A stretch of DNA of 64,000 nucleotides from Flavobacteriaceae bacterium UBA5534 (GCA_002426015.1 DINS01000023.1:14171-78170); one strand, 5' to 3'. Positions 1-9,224 are shown, counted from the stretch's first letter. The notes: generated by a model from the letters alone, not told the origin. Numbers and translations: made by a program.

Positions 1-1
1 A

Positions 2-889
2 GATGTTAGAGAACAACTAGAGCCTTTGTTGAAGGATATTGAGAGTTTTGATGTGCTTGCAAAACAGAAAAAATATACAACCAATATCAAAGCTGGTCGT
101 TATATCATTAAAAAAAGAATGAATAACAACGACATCATCAATTCCATCAGAAGCAATAATGTACCAGTAAAACTCTCTTTCAACAATCAGGAAACGTTAG
201 AGGATCTTGCTGGACGCATCTCGTCTCAAATTGAAGCAGATAGTATATCATTGGTAAAAGCGATGAAGGACACTGCTTTTTTAAAAGAAAATGGATTTAC
301 AAACGCCACCGCTTTAGGAATGTACATCCCTAACAGTTATGAGTTTTTTTGGAATACATCCGCAGAGCAGTTTAGAGAACGAATGCTTAAGGAATATAAA
401 CGTTTTTGGACTGATGCTCGATTGGCAAAAGCCAAAGCAATCAATATGACACCAGAACAAGTGATTGTGATGGCAAGTATTGTCCAAAAAGAAACCGCAA
501 AAAATGACGAACGTGCTCGTGTTGCTGGTGTATATATGAACCGCTACAAAATAGGCATGCTACTCCAAGCCGATCCAACGGTTATTTATGCCATAAAAAA
601 AAGCACAGGAGATTTTGACCAAGTTATCAAACGTGTGCTTTATAAGGATTTGGAACTAGATTCGCCATACAACACCTATAAATATGTTGGTTTGCCTCCA
701 GGATTGATTGCCATGCCAGACATTACATCAATTGATGCTGTACTCAATTATGAAAAGCACGATTATTACTATTTTGTAGCTGATGTTACTAATTTTGGCT
801 ACCATAAATTTGCCAAAACGCTATCACAACACAATGCAAATAGGCAAGAGTATGTAAAATGGATTAACCAGCAAGGCGTCAACAGGTAA
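2..889 (+). CDS. mltG: Endolytic murein transglycosylase MltG (5' end cut by window)
   Basis: MltG is an inner-membrane lytic transglycosylase that cleaves nascent peptidoglycan and is thought to set glycan strand length. The reading frame is open to the window edge, so the N-terminal membrane anchor is missing and the TTG at base 26 is not a real start. The diagnostic YceG core is present: ASIVQKET, whose Glu corresponds to the catalytic acid, followed by RVAGVYMNR and QADPTVIYA, then the late YNTY and GLPPGLIAMP segments. The stop lies 5 bp before the next gene, so the two are probably co-transcribed. The family assignment is secure. Confidence 0.93.
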   Translation, partial: DVREQLEPLLKDIESFDVLAKQKKYTTNIKAGRYIIKKRMNNNDIINSIRSNNVPVKLSFNNQETLEDLAGRISSQIEADSISLVKAMKDTAFLKENGFTNATALGMYIPNSYEFFWNTSAEQFRERMLKEYKRFWTDARLAKAKAINMTPEQVIVMASIVQKETAKNDERARVAGVYMNRYKIGMLLQADPTVIYAIKKSTGDFDQVIKRVLYKDLELDSPYNTYKYVGLPPGLIAMPDITSIDAVLNYEKHDYYYFVADVTNFGYHKFAKTLSQHNANRQEYVKWINQQGVNR

Positions 890-894
890 AACGA

Positions 895-1803
895 ATGAGT
901 CGCATAAAACTTACTTTTTTTGTACTTTTTATTGTTGTTTCTGCATTTTCACAATCAAAAATCGATTCTTTTTTAACTCCAAGCGACACTTTAAATATTC
1001 AAAGGAGAAATGCAGTCATCATTACAGAAAGCTCACTTGTGGGCTTATCATTATTGGGTTTGAACCAATTATGGTATGCCGATTATCCACGTTCAAAATT
1101 TCATACCATTGATGATACTGATGAGTGGTTACAAATGGACAAGCTGGGCCATGTGTTTTCTTCTTACCAAATTGGTAGAGCAGGAGCCAATATTCTTAAT
1201 TGGAGTGGTGTCAGTGAAAAAAATCAGCTTATTTATGGTTCGACATTAGGTTTTGCCTTTTTGACTTCTGTTGAAGTTTTAGACGGATTTAGTGAAGAAT
1301 GGGGATTTTCTTGGGCAGATATGGCAGCCAATGCAGCAGGAACAGGTTTATACATAGGACAAGAAATGCTTTGGAATGAACAACGTATAGTTTTAAAGTA
1401 TTCGTTTCATCAGACCAAGTTTGCTTCACAAAGACCAGATAAATTGGGCGAGGGACTATTGGAAGAGGCCTTGAAAGATTATAATGGTCAAACGTATTGG
1501 TTGAGTGCTAATTTGCACTCATTTTTTAAAGAGAGTAGCATTCCAAAATGGATAAATGTGGCTGTTGGTTATGGAGCTGATGGGATGCTCACAGGTCGAA
1601 CGGAATCTGTTAATAACTTGATTATAAGTCAAGAACGCCGACGTCAATTCTATTTGAGTTTTGATGTAGATTTGACAAGGATTGAAACAAAATCACATCT
1701 ATTGAAATCTATATTTGACGTTTTGAACGTAATTAAGGTACCATTTCCAACGCTGGAAATAGATGATAGAGGAGCCTTAAAGCTGCATTCTATCTACTTT
1801 TAA
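895..1803 (+). CDS. DUF2279 family protein, predicted exported
   Basis: This 302-residue protein starts with a short hydrophobic signal sequence ending near Ser-Gln at residue 20 (VVSAFSQ). The middle has the features of DUF2279 (YfiM-like): a KLGHVFSSYQIGR segment, a hydrophobic stretch ending EVLDGFSEEWGFS, and WADMAANAAG. Members are periplasmic or outer-membrane proteins of unknown function. It follows mltG by 5 bp with no room for a promoter, so an envelope role is plausible but only inferred. The family call rests on motif recognition and the function is unknown. Confidence 0.75.
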   Translation: MSRIKLTFFVLFIVVSAFSQSKIDSFLTPSDTLNIQRRNAVIITESSLVGLSLLGLNQLWYADYPRSKFHTIDDTDEWLQMDKLGHVFSSYQIGRAGANILNWSGVSEKNQLIYGSTLGFAFLTSVEVLDGFSEEWGFSWADMAANAAGTGLYIGQEMLWNEQRIVLKYSFHQTKFASQRPDKLGEGLLEEALKDYNGQTYWLSANLHSFFKESSIPKWINVAVGYGADGMLTGRTESVNNLIISQERRRQFYLSFDVDLTRIETKSHLLKSIFDVLNVIKVPFPTLEIDDRGALKLHSIYF

Positions 1804-1845
1804 CAATTGTTAACAGTCTAATTTTCAATAAGTAAATAAAAGTCG

Positions 1846-1853
1846 TATATTTG
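1846..1853 (+). promoter_or_regulatory. Flavobacterial -7 box (TATATTTG) before the lysozyme-like gene
   Basis: TATATTTG exactly matches the Bacteroidota -7 consensus TAnnTTTG and lies 57 nt before the ATG at 1911. I see no convincing -33 TTG at the usual spacing, so the call rests on the -7 box and its intergenic position. Confidence 0.5.
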
Positions 1854-1910
1854 CACGCTGAAAATTAAGAGTATTTTTTATAAAAGTAAAGGCTTAAAAA
1901 AATTAGCATT

Positions 1911-2582
1911 ATGATTAAAAAAATCACTAGTTATTTCGTTATTCCAATGGTCATTTGTATTGGTATTGTTTTAGGATTGAATCCAGAACAAGCTGTTGAC
2001 ATGACCAACTACTCAACAAAAGGCTTGACATTGAATTATACGGTTAGTAAAGATGTTGCCATGTTGGACAACTCAAAAGAAGAGCCGCTTCAAGAGTATG
2101 TACACACTAATTTTATTCCTGTTTTAGGTAAAGCCTATCTTGGTTTTAAAGAAGCAGTTGCTTTTAAAGAATCTAGAGGTAATTATCGAGCAGTCAACGA
2201 TTTTGGATATCTTGGTAAATACCAATTTGGTGTTGAAACCTTAAAAACGTTGGGTATTCACAATCCAGATTATTTTCTGAACACACCAGAGCTTCAAGAA
2301 AAAGCATTTTTGGCCAATGCAGAACGCAACAAATGGATTTTGCGTAAAGATATCAGCCGTTTTGTTGGAAAAACCATCAATGGTGTTCAAATTACCGAAT
2401 CTGGTATTTTGGCAGCAGCACATCTTGCTGGTGCTGGCAGCGTAAAGAAATTTTTAAGGAGCTATGGTTCTGAACGCTTTTCTGATGCATTTGGCTCTTC
2501 TATAACATATTACATGAAGAAGTTTTCAGGCTATGATACGTCATATATTTCTGCCAATAAAAATGCAAAAGTAAGAGCGTAG
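1911..2582 (+). CDS. Lysozyme-fold (transglycosylase-like) exported protein
   Basis: This 223-residue protein has one N-terminal hydrophobic segment (about residues 7-24), an extended linker, and a C-terminal domain resembling a lysozyme or lytic transglycosylase. AVAFKESRGNYRAVN has the ES motif of soluble lytic transglycosylases, with the Glu as likely catalytic residue. GYLGKYQFG is followed by a helix-rich region with AAAHLAGAGSVKKFL. Similar flavobacterial proteins are often annotated as LysM or peptidoglycan-binding, but I see no LysM repeat here. It is probably anchored or secreted and acts on peptidoglycan. It has its own promoter and terminator. The activity is inferred. Confidence 0.6.
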   Translation: MIKKITSYFVIPMVICIGIVLGLNPEQAVDMTNYSTKGLTLNYTVSKDVAMLDNSKEEPLQEYVHTNFIPVLGKAYLGFKEAVAFKESRGNYRAVNDFGYLGKYQFGVETLKTLGIHNPDYFLNTPELQEKAFLANAERNKWILRKDISRFVGKTINGVQITESGILAAAHLAGAGSVKKFLRSYGSERFSDAFGSSITYYMKKFSGYDTSYISANKNAKVRA

Positions 2583-2611
2583 TCTTAACTATTTTTGAAT
2601 TGATAATAAAC

Positions 2612-2639
2612 AACCGAAGCATTGTCTTCGGTTTTTTTA
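2612..2639 (+). terminator. Rho-independent terminator after the lysozyme-like gene
   Basis: The 8-bp stem AACCGAAG / CTTCGGTT with a 6-nt loop is followed by a run of T. It begins 30 bp after the stop codon at 2582 and separates that gene from the convergent gene starting at 3005. Confidence 0.85.
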
Positions 2640-2642
2640 TGT

Positions 2643-3005
2643 CTATGATTTCAACATTTGAACCCTCAAGTACTTCCAAAGCATAATTGCTCCAGCAATT
2701 AAGTTAAAGCCTAAAAATAGTGTTCCGAACATTAGTAGTTTTTTATAATCTTCATTTGCCTCGGTAAATTCTGATAATTCAGAAATTAAAGCAAGAATCA
2801 TATAAAAGCTCAATAAAATCAATAGAGATGCAATTATCAATCCAGTAACAATTGTTTTATAAATAACTTGATAAATTAAAATCAACAAAAGTATAATAGC
2901 AACAGGGTTAAATGTGCTAGCGGTTAAGGTCCAGTAGTATATAGTAGCACCTATTAAATAAATTTCGGGCCCTAAAAAAATGAGGTCTTTTCTTTTTATC
3001 GTCAT
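2643..3005 (-). CDS. Small hypothetical multi-pass membrane protein
   Basis: This 120-residue protein is made largely of hydrophobic segments: about residues 9-28 (LIFLGPEIYLIGATIYYW), 32-50, 53-75 and 93-112, consistent with four transmembrane helices. A short acidic patch (EFTEANEDYKK) separates the last two. I do not recognise a family. It is transcribed alone, with an exact -7 box 25 nt upstream, which supports a real gene. No function can be inferred from the neighbours. Confidence 0.6.
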   Translation of the reverse strand: MTIKRKDLIFLGPEIYLIGATIYYWTLTASTFNPVAIILLLILIYQVIYKTIVTGLIIASLLILLSFYMILALISELSEFTEANEDYKKLLMFGTLFLGFNLIAGAIMLWKYLRVQMLKS

Positions 3006-3030
3006 TATCTTTTTCTGCTGCTTGTTAAAA

Positions 3031-3038
3031 CAAATATA
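3031..3038 (-). promoter_or_regulatory. -7 box (TATATTTG, minus strand)
   Basis: Read on the minus strand this is TATATTTG, an exact TAnnTTTG match 25 nt before the ATG ending at 3005. It is the likely promoter of the small membrane protein gene. Confidence 0.5.
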
Positions 3039-3064
3039 GTTTCAACTCTAAAGTATAGATCATA

Positions 3065-3781
3065 TCAATCCCTATGAATGATAAAAATAGCCGGTCGCTT
3101 ATGCAAGTCTATTTTTACATGTTTCCAGTTGTCAATTGTCATTGTTTTAATGTATTCAGTCTCTAATGTGATATCACATGCTATACATACTCGTGTTTGT
3201 GGATGTAAAGTGGAGCACAGATCTTCCAATATTTTATTGTTTCGATAAGGTGTTTCTATAAAAAGTTGTGACTGATTTTGCTCGAGAGATAACTTTTCTA
3301 ACCGTTTAAGCTCCGCCTTTCTTTCGTTTTTATCAATCGGCAAATAACCGTTAAAGGCAAAATTTTGACCATTCATTCCAGAGCTCATTAAGGCCAGAAT
3401 GATACTTGAGGGCCCAACCAGTGGCACAACTTGTATGTTATGCTGATGTGCTAATTTAACGACATCTGCTCCTGGGTCAGCAATGCCAGGGCAACCGGCT
3501 TCAGACAACAATCCCATTGATTTACCTTGCTTACAAGCATCGAGGAACGAATTCAATTCGTCTTGTTGTGTGTGTTTATTGAGTATTTGAAGACGCAAAG
3601 AAGGTTGCGATTTTTCAGGACTTACAGTTTTAATAAACCGTCTTGCTGTTTTTTCGTTTTCAACAATAAAATCGTCAACAGAATCGATGATTTTTTTAAT
3701 AGAGATTGGTAACACTTCCAAAGGAGGATGGTCGCCTAAACCTGTAGGAATTAAATAGAGTTTACTTTGTTTATATGACAT
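3065..3781 (-). CDS. RsmI-like SAM-dependent methyltransferase (tetrapyrrole methylase fold)
   Basis: This 238-residue protein belongs to the tetrapyrrole methylase superfamily and is closest to RsmI, which 2'-O-methylates C1402 of 16S rRNA. Visible motifs are LYLIPTGLGD at the N terminus, SEAGCPGIADPG (the conserved loop around residues 95-106) and PLVGPSSIILALMSSG. It is shorter than E. coli RsmI and lacks its C-terminal extension, as in the short Bacteroidota version. Its ATG overlaps the stop of the upstream gene by one base (TAATG), which implies translational coupling. The substrate is inferred from the family; an orphan methyltransferase is the alternative. Confidence 0.8.
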   Translation of the reverse strand: MSYKQSKLYLIPTGLGDHPPLEVLPISIKKIIDSVDDFIVENEKTARRFIKTVSPEKSQPSLRLQILNKHTQQDELNSFLDACKQGKSMGLLSEAGCPGIADPGADVVKLAHQHNIQVVPLVGPSSIILALMSSGMNGQNFAFNGYLPIDKNERKAELKRLEKLSLEQNQSQLFIETPYRNNKILEDLCSTLHPQTRVCIACDITLETEYIKTMTIDNWKHVKIDLHKRPAIFIIHRD

Positions 3782-5190
3782 TAACTTTTTATAAGTTTCT
3801 TTATTTTTTTATGGCCTTTAACATTAATGACTTCAACCAAATAAAGGCCGCTTGCCAAATACTTTGTTGGGATTGCAATAGTTTGATCTTCAAATGAAGA
3901 AATAGTTGTAACTAATTGCCCATGTATGTTGAATATGTTTACTGCTTTAATTGCAATGTTTGATTCCATGAGGTCCAATGTGAATCCTTCATTCGTTGGA
4001 TTCGGATAGATGCTTATTTCAAATATTTCATGGTCATCGACACCTAAATTAGCATCAATAATTCGATACACAGTTCCAGAAGATAAGCCACAGATATAAA
4101 GTTCTCCATTGACATCTTCACCAAAAGCAGACCAATTATTACCATTAAATTGCTGGCTCAACACCATGTTCCAATTTGGACCAGGTCCTTCTAAAGTACC
4201 AATCTCATTACTGCAGTAATCTGCAAAAAAATACAATCCAATCAAATTTGGCTGTGCAGTACCTCTGTAGCGATAACCTCCAGTTACCGAACACTTAAAT
4301 TGTCCACTGTTAAAATGGGTATATTGTGCCACAGGAAATGTAAGTGTATTTGTAGCTGGACAATTTCCATTTAAGTTATAAGCATTGTTCCCTTCATAAC
4401 AACGCCAACCATAATTAATGTTGCTCGAATTTGGAGCCACCATATTGATTTCTTCAATATTGTCCTGTCCAACATCTGCAATCCATAGGTCATTGGTGGC
4501 CTTGTCAAATGAAAACTTCCATGGGTTTCGTAGCCCAACCGACCAAATTTCTTGTGAAGCTCCTGGATTGCTTTCAAAATAATTTCCACTTGTCGGGATA
4601 CCATAATTATTACCATTGCTAGGGTTGTCAACATCAATCCGTAGCATTTTTCCTAAAAGCGTATTTATGTTCTGCGCTCTATCTCCAGGATCACCTCCAG
4701 AACCTCCATCTCCAAGAGCTATATATAAATAGCCATCAGGCCCAAAAGCTAGATCACCACCATTATGATTGCCATAAGGTTGTACTATAGTCATTAAAAT
4801 GAATTCGCTTGTGTTGTCAGCTATATTAGAATCGGAAGCACTTCTTGAAAATCTAGAAATGACTGTATCACCACTATTATTGATATAATTAAGGTAAAAA
4901 TAACCATTAGCTACATAATTAGGATGAAATGCCAGGCCAAGAAGACCGCTTTCGCCACCTCCATCAATGACTCTAGTGTTAATGTCTAAAAAAGGAACTG
5001 GGTTGACAGATTCATCACTATTGATGATTTTTATTCTTCCAGGTTGCTCTACTACAAAAAGACGAGCATCTCCTGCGTGCTTAATGTTTACCGGACTGGA
5101 AAACCCAGAAGCAACAGACTCAATACCTATATTTTGCGAATGAAGATTCAAGCAGAATATTCCAATTATAATGAAGGTTAACGTTCTCAT
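3781..5190 (-). CDS. Secreted PQQ-type sugar dehydrogenase with T9SS sorting domain
   Basis: The ATG at 5190 gives a 469-residue protein with a clear signal peptide (MRTLTFIIIGIFCLNLHSQ); longer upstream starts would bury it. The body is a soluble glucose/aldose dehydrogenase-like beta-propeller (GSDH/YliI type), with GLLGLAFHPNY, HNGGDLAFGPDGYLYIALGDGG and EIWSVGLRNPWKFSFD. The last ~75 residues form a T9SS type A sorting domain (IYPNPTNEGFTLDL, LASGLYLVEV). It is therefore probably exported to the surface or medium and oxidises sugars using PQQ. The substrate is unknown. It sits between the phosphatase and methyltransferase genes of the dnaA operon. Confidence 0.88.
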   Translation of the reverse strand: MRTLTFIIIGIFCLNLHSQNIGIESVASGFSSPVNIKHAGDARLFVVEQPGRIKIINSDESVNPVPFLDINTRVIDGGGESGLLGLAFHPNYVANGYFYLNYINNSGDTVISRFSRSASDSNIADNTSEFILMTIVQPYGNHNGGDLAFGPDGYLYIALGDGGSGGDPGDRAQNINTLLGKMLRIDVDNPSNGNNYGIPTSGNYFESNPGASQEIWSVGLRNPWKFSFDKATNDLWIADVGQDNIEEINMVAPNSSNINYGWRCYEGNNAYNLNGNCPATNTLTFPVAQYTHFNSGQFKCSVTGGYRYRGTAQPNLIGLYFFADYCSNEIGTLEGPGPNWNMVLSQQFNGNNWSAFGEDVNGELYICGLSSGTVYRIIDANLGVDDHEIFEISIYPNPTNEGFTLDLMESNIAIKAVNIFNIHGQLVTTISSFEDQTIAIPTKYLASGLYLVEVINVKGHKKIKKLIKS

Positions 5191-5249
5191 TTTATTAATT
5201 ATTAGGGAGTTGTTATAGCCTAAATTACAAAAAAAGTACAAATAGTCTT

Positions 5250-5711
5250 CTAATTTTGTTTTTGAAGTTGTTTTGCAATGTTTTCACATGCATCATGGAG
5301 CAGATTAAAAACATATTCGAAATCCTCTTGATTTCCCCAATAAGGATCAGGAACATCTGTCGAGGAAGCAGCTTCAACTTTGTGTAAAATGAGTTTCACC
5401 TTAGAAATGTCATCTTGGTGCCTTGCAATTTTTAGGACATCTTTGTAGTTGGATTCATCCATGACATAAATGATGTCAAAAGCATCAAAATCTGAAACGC
5501 CAAACTGACGGCAGCGTTGTTTTGAAATATCAATTCCGTTAGATTTGGCAACTTCAATGGATCGTTTGTCTGGAGCTGAACCTATATGATAATTACCGGT
5601 TCCTGCCGAATCGATAAAAAACGAATGTGAAGGTAGTTTAGATTGAAGAATGCCATGAGCTAATGGCGAACGGCAAATATTACCCAAACACACCATTAGT
5701 ACTCTTGTCAT
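5250..5711 (-). CDS. Low-molecular-weight protein-tyrosine-phosphatase
   Basis: This 153-residue cytoplasmic protein has the full catalytic signature: the P-loop C8-LGNIC-R14-S at the N terminus and the general-acid loop DVPDPYWG with Asp near residue 122. Family members dephosphorylate tyrosine kinases or other phosphotyrosine targets, often in polysaccharide export. No tyrosine kinase gene is nearby, so the partner is unknown. It starts 9 bp after the dnaA stop and is almost certainly co-transcribed with dnaA. Confidence 0.93.
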   Translation of the reverse strand: MTRVLMVCLGNICRSPLAHGILQSKLPSHSFFIDSAGTGNYHIGSAPDKRSIEVAKSNGIDISKQRCRQFGVSDFDAFDIIYVMDESNYKDVLKIARHQDDISKVKLILHKVEAASSTDVPDPYWGNQEDFEYVFNLLHDACENIAKQLQKQN

Positions 5712-5720
5712 TATAAGAAC

Positions 5721-7148
5721 TTAAATTGATAGTTTTTTGGAAAGATCTTCAACGTATTTTTTAAACTGCTTGTCAGTCGAAGATAGATTATCAACAGTTT
5801 TACAAGCATGCAATACTGTAGCATGATCGCGTTTTCCTATTTGAGAGCCTATACTTGCCAGTGACGCTTTGGTATATTTTTTAGCAAAAAACATGGCCAA
5901 TTGTCTTGCTTGAACGATATGGCGTTTTCTTGTTTTTGATTGTAATGTACTCACATCCATTTGGAAATAGTCAGAAACAACTTTCTGGATATAATCGATG
6001 GAGACTTCACGTTTTGTATTTTTTACAAATTTCTCAACAATTTCTTTTGCAAGATTGATGGTAATCTCTTTTTTGTTGAAAGATGATTGGGCTATCAAAG
6101 ATATGATGGCGCCTTCAAGTTCACGAACATTCGATTTGATGTGTTTTGCAACATACTCAATGATTTCATCAGGCATCTCAACACCATCACGATAGAGTTT
6201 GTTTTTTAAGATCAATACTCGGGTTTCAAAATCTGGACTTTGCAATTCCGCAGATAATCCCCATTTGAAACGGGACAACAATCGTTGTTCAATATCTTGC
6301 ATATCGACAGGAGCTTTGTCACTTGTTAAAATGACTTGCTTTCCGTTTTGGTGTAAATGATTGAAAATATGGAAGAATACATCTTGAGTACCAGACTTAC
6401 CAGATAGGAATTGAACATCGTCAATAATCAAAATATCGATGATTTGATAAAAATGAATAAAATCGTTTCTATTGTTCTTTTTGACGGAGTCTATATACTG
6501 CTGTGTAAACTTTTCTGCTGAAATATATAAAACCGTTTTTTCAGGATATTTATCTTTGATATCAATGCCAATAGCGTGTGCCAAATGCGTTTTTCCCAAA
6601 CCAACACCACCAAATATAAGCAATGGATTGAATGAAGTGCCTCCTGGCTTGTTTGCTACTGCTAAACCTGCATTTCTAGCCAAACGGTTAGAGTCACCTT
6701 CAAGAAAATTTTCAAAATTATAATTTGGATTCAGTTGTGATTCGATTTTTACATTTCGAATACCAGGAATGACAAATGGATTTTTGAGTTCAGGGTTTTT
6801 ATTGTTTAAGGGCACATCGACATCTTGCGATTTCATAGCACCTCTATTTGAGCTCGGAATTTTTTCTGTAAAAGGCTGCTTGTTGCCATAAGTATTTTCC
6901 ATTTTGATCACATAGACCAATTTGGCATTAGGGCCAAGTTCCTTCGTTAAAGCAACTTTTAGGATTTTTACATAATGCTCTTCTAACCATTCATAAAAAA
7001 ATTTGCTAGGCACTTGAATGCTTAAAGCATTGTCGGTAAACTTTACAGCTACAATAGGTTCGAACCAAGTTTTGTAGGCTTGGGGTTGAATATTGTCCTT
7101 TATAAAAGACAGACAATTATTCCAAACCGATTGCGCAGTTACCTCCAT
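5721..7148 (-). CDS. dnaA: Chromosomal replication initiator DnaA
   Basis: DnaA is the AAA+ ATPase that binds oriC and opens the duplex. At 475 residues it is of normal length. Domain I spans about residues 1-85. A short linker follows, then the AAA+ domain with Walker A GGVGLGKT (180-187) and Walker B ILIIDDVQF. The C-terminal helix-turn-helix domain carries the signature GKRDHATVLHACKTV. It heads a minus-strand operon with the phosphatase. I found no convincing cluster of DnaA boxes in the flanking 190-bp intergenic region, so oriC is not demonstrated here. Confidence 0.98.
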   Translation of the reverse strand: MEVTAQSVWNNCLSFIKDNIQPQAYKTWFEPIVAVKFTDNALSIQVPSKFFYEWLEEHYVKILKVALTKELGPNAKLVYVIKMENTYGNKQPFTEKIPSSNRGAMKSQDVDVPLNNKNPELKNPFVIPGIRNVKIESQLNPNYNFENFLEGDSNRLARNAGLAVANKPGGTSFNPLLIFGGVGLGKTHLAHAIGIDIKDKYPEKTVLYISAEKFTQQYIDSVKKNNRNDFIHFYQIIDILIIDDVQFLSGKSGTQDVFFHIFNHLHQNGKQVILTSDKAPVDMQDIEQRLLSRFKWGLSAELQSPDFETRVLILKNKLYRDGVEMPDEIIEYVAKHIKSNVRELEGAIISLIAQSSFNKKEITINLAKEIVEKFVKNTKREVSIDYIQKVVSDYFQMDVSTLQSKTRKRHIVQARQLAMFFAKKYTKASLASIGSQIGKRDHATVLHACKTVDNLSSTDKQFKKYVEDLSKKLSI

Positions 7149-7338
7149 TATTAGATTTACTTTTTTGTTGTTAGTTAGATTAGCAAAAAAAAGAGAAATT
7201 CGTGTTTCTCTTGAATAATTTTACAGTGACAAATATGTGAACAAATTTCTTAAAAAAAAAATGAAATTCTATTGAATTTTAAGAATTTTTTCCCCATGTT
7301 TAAATCTTGATGAAAGTACAAAAAAAAATTCAGAAACT

Positions 7339-7749
7339 ATGACAGAATCTCTAAAACACGATGAAACAGTAATAAGAGTTCGTTATGGTGAAACTGATCA
7401 AATGGGTGTTGTTTATCATGGTAATTATGCGCAATACTTTGAGGTTGGGAGAGTTGAGTGGCTCCGGAAAATGGGAGTCTCTTATAAACAGATGGAAATG
7501 GAAGGAATTATGCTTCCGGTAATATCATTGTGCGTAAAATACAAAAAGTCAGCACGTTATGATGATATAATTAAAGTAAAAACACAATTGGTAAAATTGC
7601 CTTCTGCAACGATAGAATTTGATTATAAAATAACAAATGAAAACGACGAAATTCTCGCTACAGGAAATACCTCGTTGGTGTTTATTGATATTAACAGGAA
7701 TCGACCTACACGATGTCCAAAATATCTTTTAGATAAACTGCAAAATTAA
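7339..7749 (+). CDS. Acyl-CoA thioesterase, YbgC/4HBT hotdog family
   Basis: This 136-residue single-domain hotdog protein has the YbgC/4-hydroxybenzoyl-CoA thioesterase signature VRYGETDQMGVVYHGNYAQYF. Asp20 matches the catalytic aspartate and the YHGNY segment lines the active site. It is expected to hydrolyse short or medium acyl-CoA thioesters in the cytoplasm. It is divergent from dnaA and its 3' end overlaps yigZ tail-to-tail by 4 bp. Substrate range cannot be read from sequence. Confidence 0.88.
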   Translation: MTESLKHDETVIRVRYGETDQMGVVYHGNYAQYFEVGRVEWLRKMGVSYKQMEMEGIMLPVISLCVKYKKSARYDDIIKVKTQLVKLPSATIEFDYKITNENDEILATGNTSLVFIDINRNRPTRCPKYLLDKLQN

Positions 7750-8360
7750 TCGTTCAAAATCATTGTGTCAATTTCGTAGAGCCCTTCAAAAAGTTCATAT
7801 ATGGCATCAGCATCGCTCAATCTAACCGAAATTATAATCTGACAATTCAATTCTAATGTCTGATTTACGATTTTCAAATTCTTTTCTTTAATGATACGCA
7901 TCACTCGGTTCATGTTTTTATAGTCAAAAGTGAGCCTCATTTTTTGATTGATGGTCTTGGTAACAACCTTTGATGCTTCCAATGCCATCTGTGCCGCTGT
8001 TTTATATGCATTTATCAAACCGCTTACACCTAATTTTACACCACCAAAATAACGAACAACGACAATGAGTATGTTTGTGACTTCAAACGATTGGATTTGT
8101 CCATAAATGGGCATTCCTGCACTATTGTTGGGTTCGCCGTCATCATTTGCTCTATAGTTAAGTTCCTGCTCTTGTGTGCCTAACTGGTAAGCATAGCACC
8201 AATGGCGAGCCGAGTGATGCTGTTTTTTTAAGGTTTCTAAATGTGCTTTGACTTCATCTTCGTTTTTAACCGGAAACGCATACCCAAAAAATTTACTGTT
8301 TTTGTCTTTAAATAAGACTTCTTCAGAAAGCTTTGTTATGGTTTTGTAAGTGTCTTTCAT
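7746..8360 (-). CDS. YigZ/IMPACT family protein
   Basis: This 204-residue protein has the IMPACT N-terminal domain: KNSKFFGYAFPV, HHSARHWCYAYQLG, the acidic NDDGEPNNSAGMPIY segment, and VVRYFGGVKLGVSGLINAYKTAA. The C-terminal third is the ferredoxin-like YigZ domain. YigZ proteins bind nucleic acid and are implicated in translation control, but the bacterial function is not settled. The ATG directly abuts the stop of the upstream EamA gene, making this the last gene of the ribD operon. Confidence 0.88.
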   Translation of the reverse strand: MKDTYKTITKLSEEVLFKDKNSKFFGYAFPVKNEDEVKAHLETLKKQHHSARHWCYAYQLGTQEQELNYRANDDGEPNNSAGMPIYGQIQSFEVTNILIVVVRYFGGVKLGVSGLINAYKTAAQMALEASKVVTKTINQKMRLTFDYKNMNRVMRIIKEKNLKIVNQTLELNCQIIISVRLSDADAIYELFEGLYEIDTMILND

Positions 8361-9224
8361 TTAGGCCAAAGTTACCAACAATATCGAAATTATAGCAAGT
8401 AAAATTCCTATCCAGTTTTTTCTAGAAATGTGTTCTCTGAAGAAAAACAATCCCATAAGTGTTGAAAGCATCACGATGGCCACGTTGTTAATTGTAAAAA
8501 TAGTCGAACTCTCCGATCCTTCAAAATGGAGTGCCTTCAACAGAAAGTAAATAGAACCATAATTGACAATGCCCAGAAAAAAGCCTCCTACGATACTTTT
8601 ATAATCAAACGTGAATTGATTGATACTGTTTTTGTAGGTTAAAACAATAACTCCTATAATGGCAGCAAAGCAGAAGATTGTTGCCGAAAAAATCGGAATT
8701 CCGTTTTCTGTTACATAAGTGGTTTCAAGATATTTAATGGATGTGTCAATTATACCAGACCCTAAAAACAAAAGTGATGGGAACAGGAGGTTTTTCTTGA
8801 AGTTTACAGTGGTTTTAGATTTAACAGATGCCAGATACACGGCAAAAAGAGCTAAAATGATACCAAATATTTTTTGGGTTCCTGTGCTTTCATTATACAT
8901 GATTATTCCAAAACCTATAGGAATGACAACACTCATTTTTGAAGCAACTGAAGCAACCGACAGGCCGTTTTTTTGCGCTGTTATTGCCATGATGTTAAAA
9001 ATAGAAATGAACAAAAACCCTAGGGCTATTGCTCCATAAAACCATTTAGAGTTGGCAATTTCAGATATACTGATATTCGATTCATAACTTAAAACACCAC
9101 AACAACAGGCAGTCACATAATTAAAAACAATAGCCTGAAGCGTGTTTACCTGAAATTTGCCAAACAATTTAAAAATTAGGAAAATACAGGTCGAAGCTAT
9201 TATGCTCAATAATAGATAAATCAA
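8361..9224 (-). CDS. EamA/DMT family membrane transporter
   Basis: This 287-residue protein has about ten hydrophobic segments arranged as two five-helix repeats, typical of drug/metabolite transporters. Helices begin at MIYLLLSIIASTCIFLIF and end at IGILLAIISILLVTLA. The second-half segment STLMGLFFFREHISRKNWIG matches the conserved EamA loop. It is an inner-membrane exporter or permease of unknown substrate. It overlaps the HAD gene by 4 bp (ATGA). Placement with ribD could hint at flavin or precursor transport, but that is only inference. Confidence 0.85.
   Translation of the reverse strand: MIYLLLSIIASTCIFLIFKLFGKFQVNTLQAIVFNYVTACCCGVLSYESNISISEIANSKWFYGAIALGFLFISIFNIMAITAQKNGLSVASVASKMSVVIPIGFGIIMYNESTGTQKIFGIILALFAVYLASVKSKTTVNFKKNLLFPSLLFLGSGIIDTSIKYLETTYVTENGIPIFSATIFCFAAIIGVIVLTYKNSINQFTFDYKSIVGGFFLGIVNYGSIYFLLKALHFEGSESSTIFTINNVAIVMLSTLMGLFFFREHISRKNWIGILLAIISILLVTLA

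Noticed and set aside
7149..7338. Possible oriC next to dnaA
   Set aside because: Only one loose DnaA-box-like site was seen (TTGTTCACA on the minus strand at 7236-7244, two mismatches to TTATCCACA) and there is no cluster.
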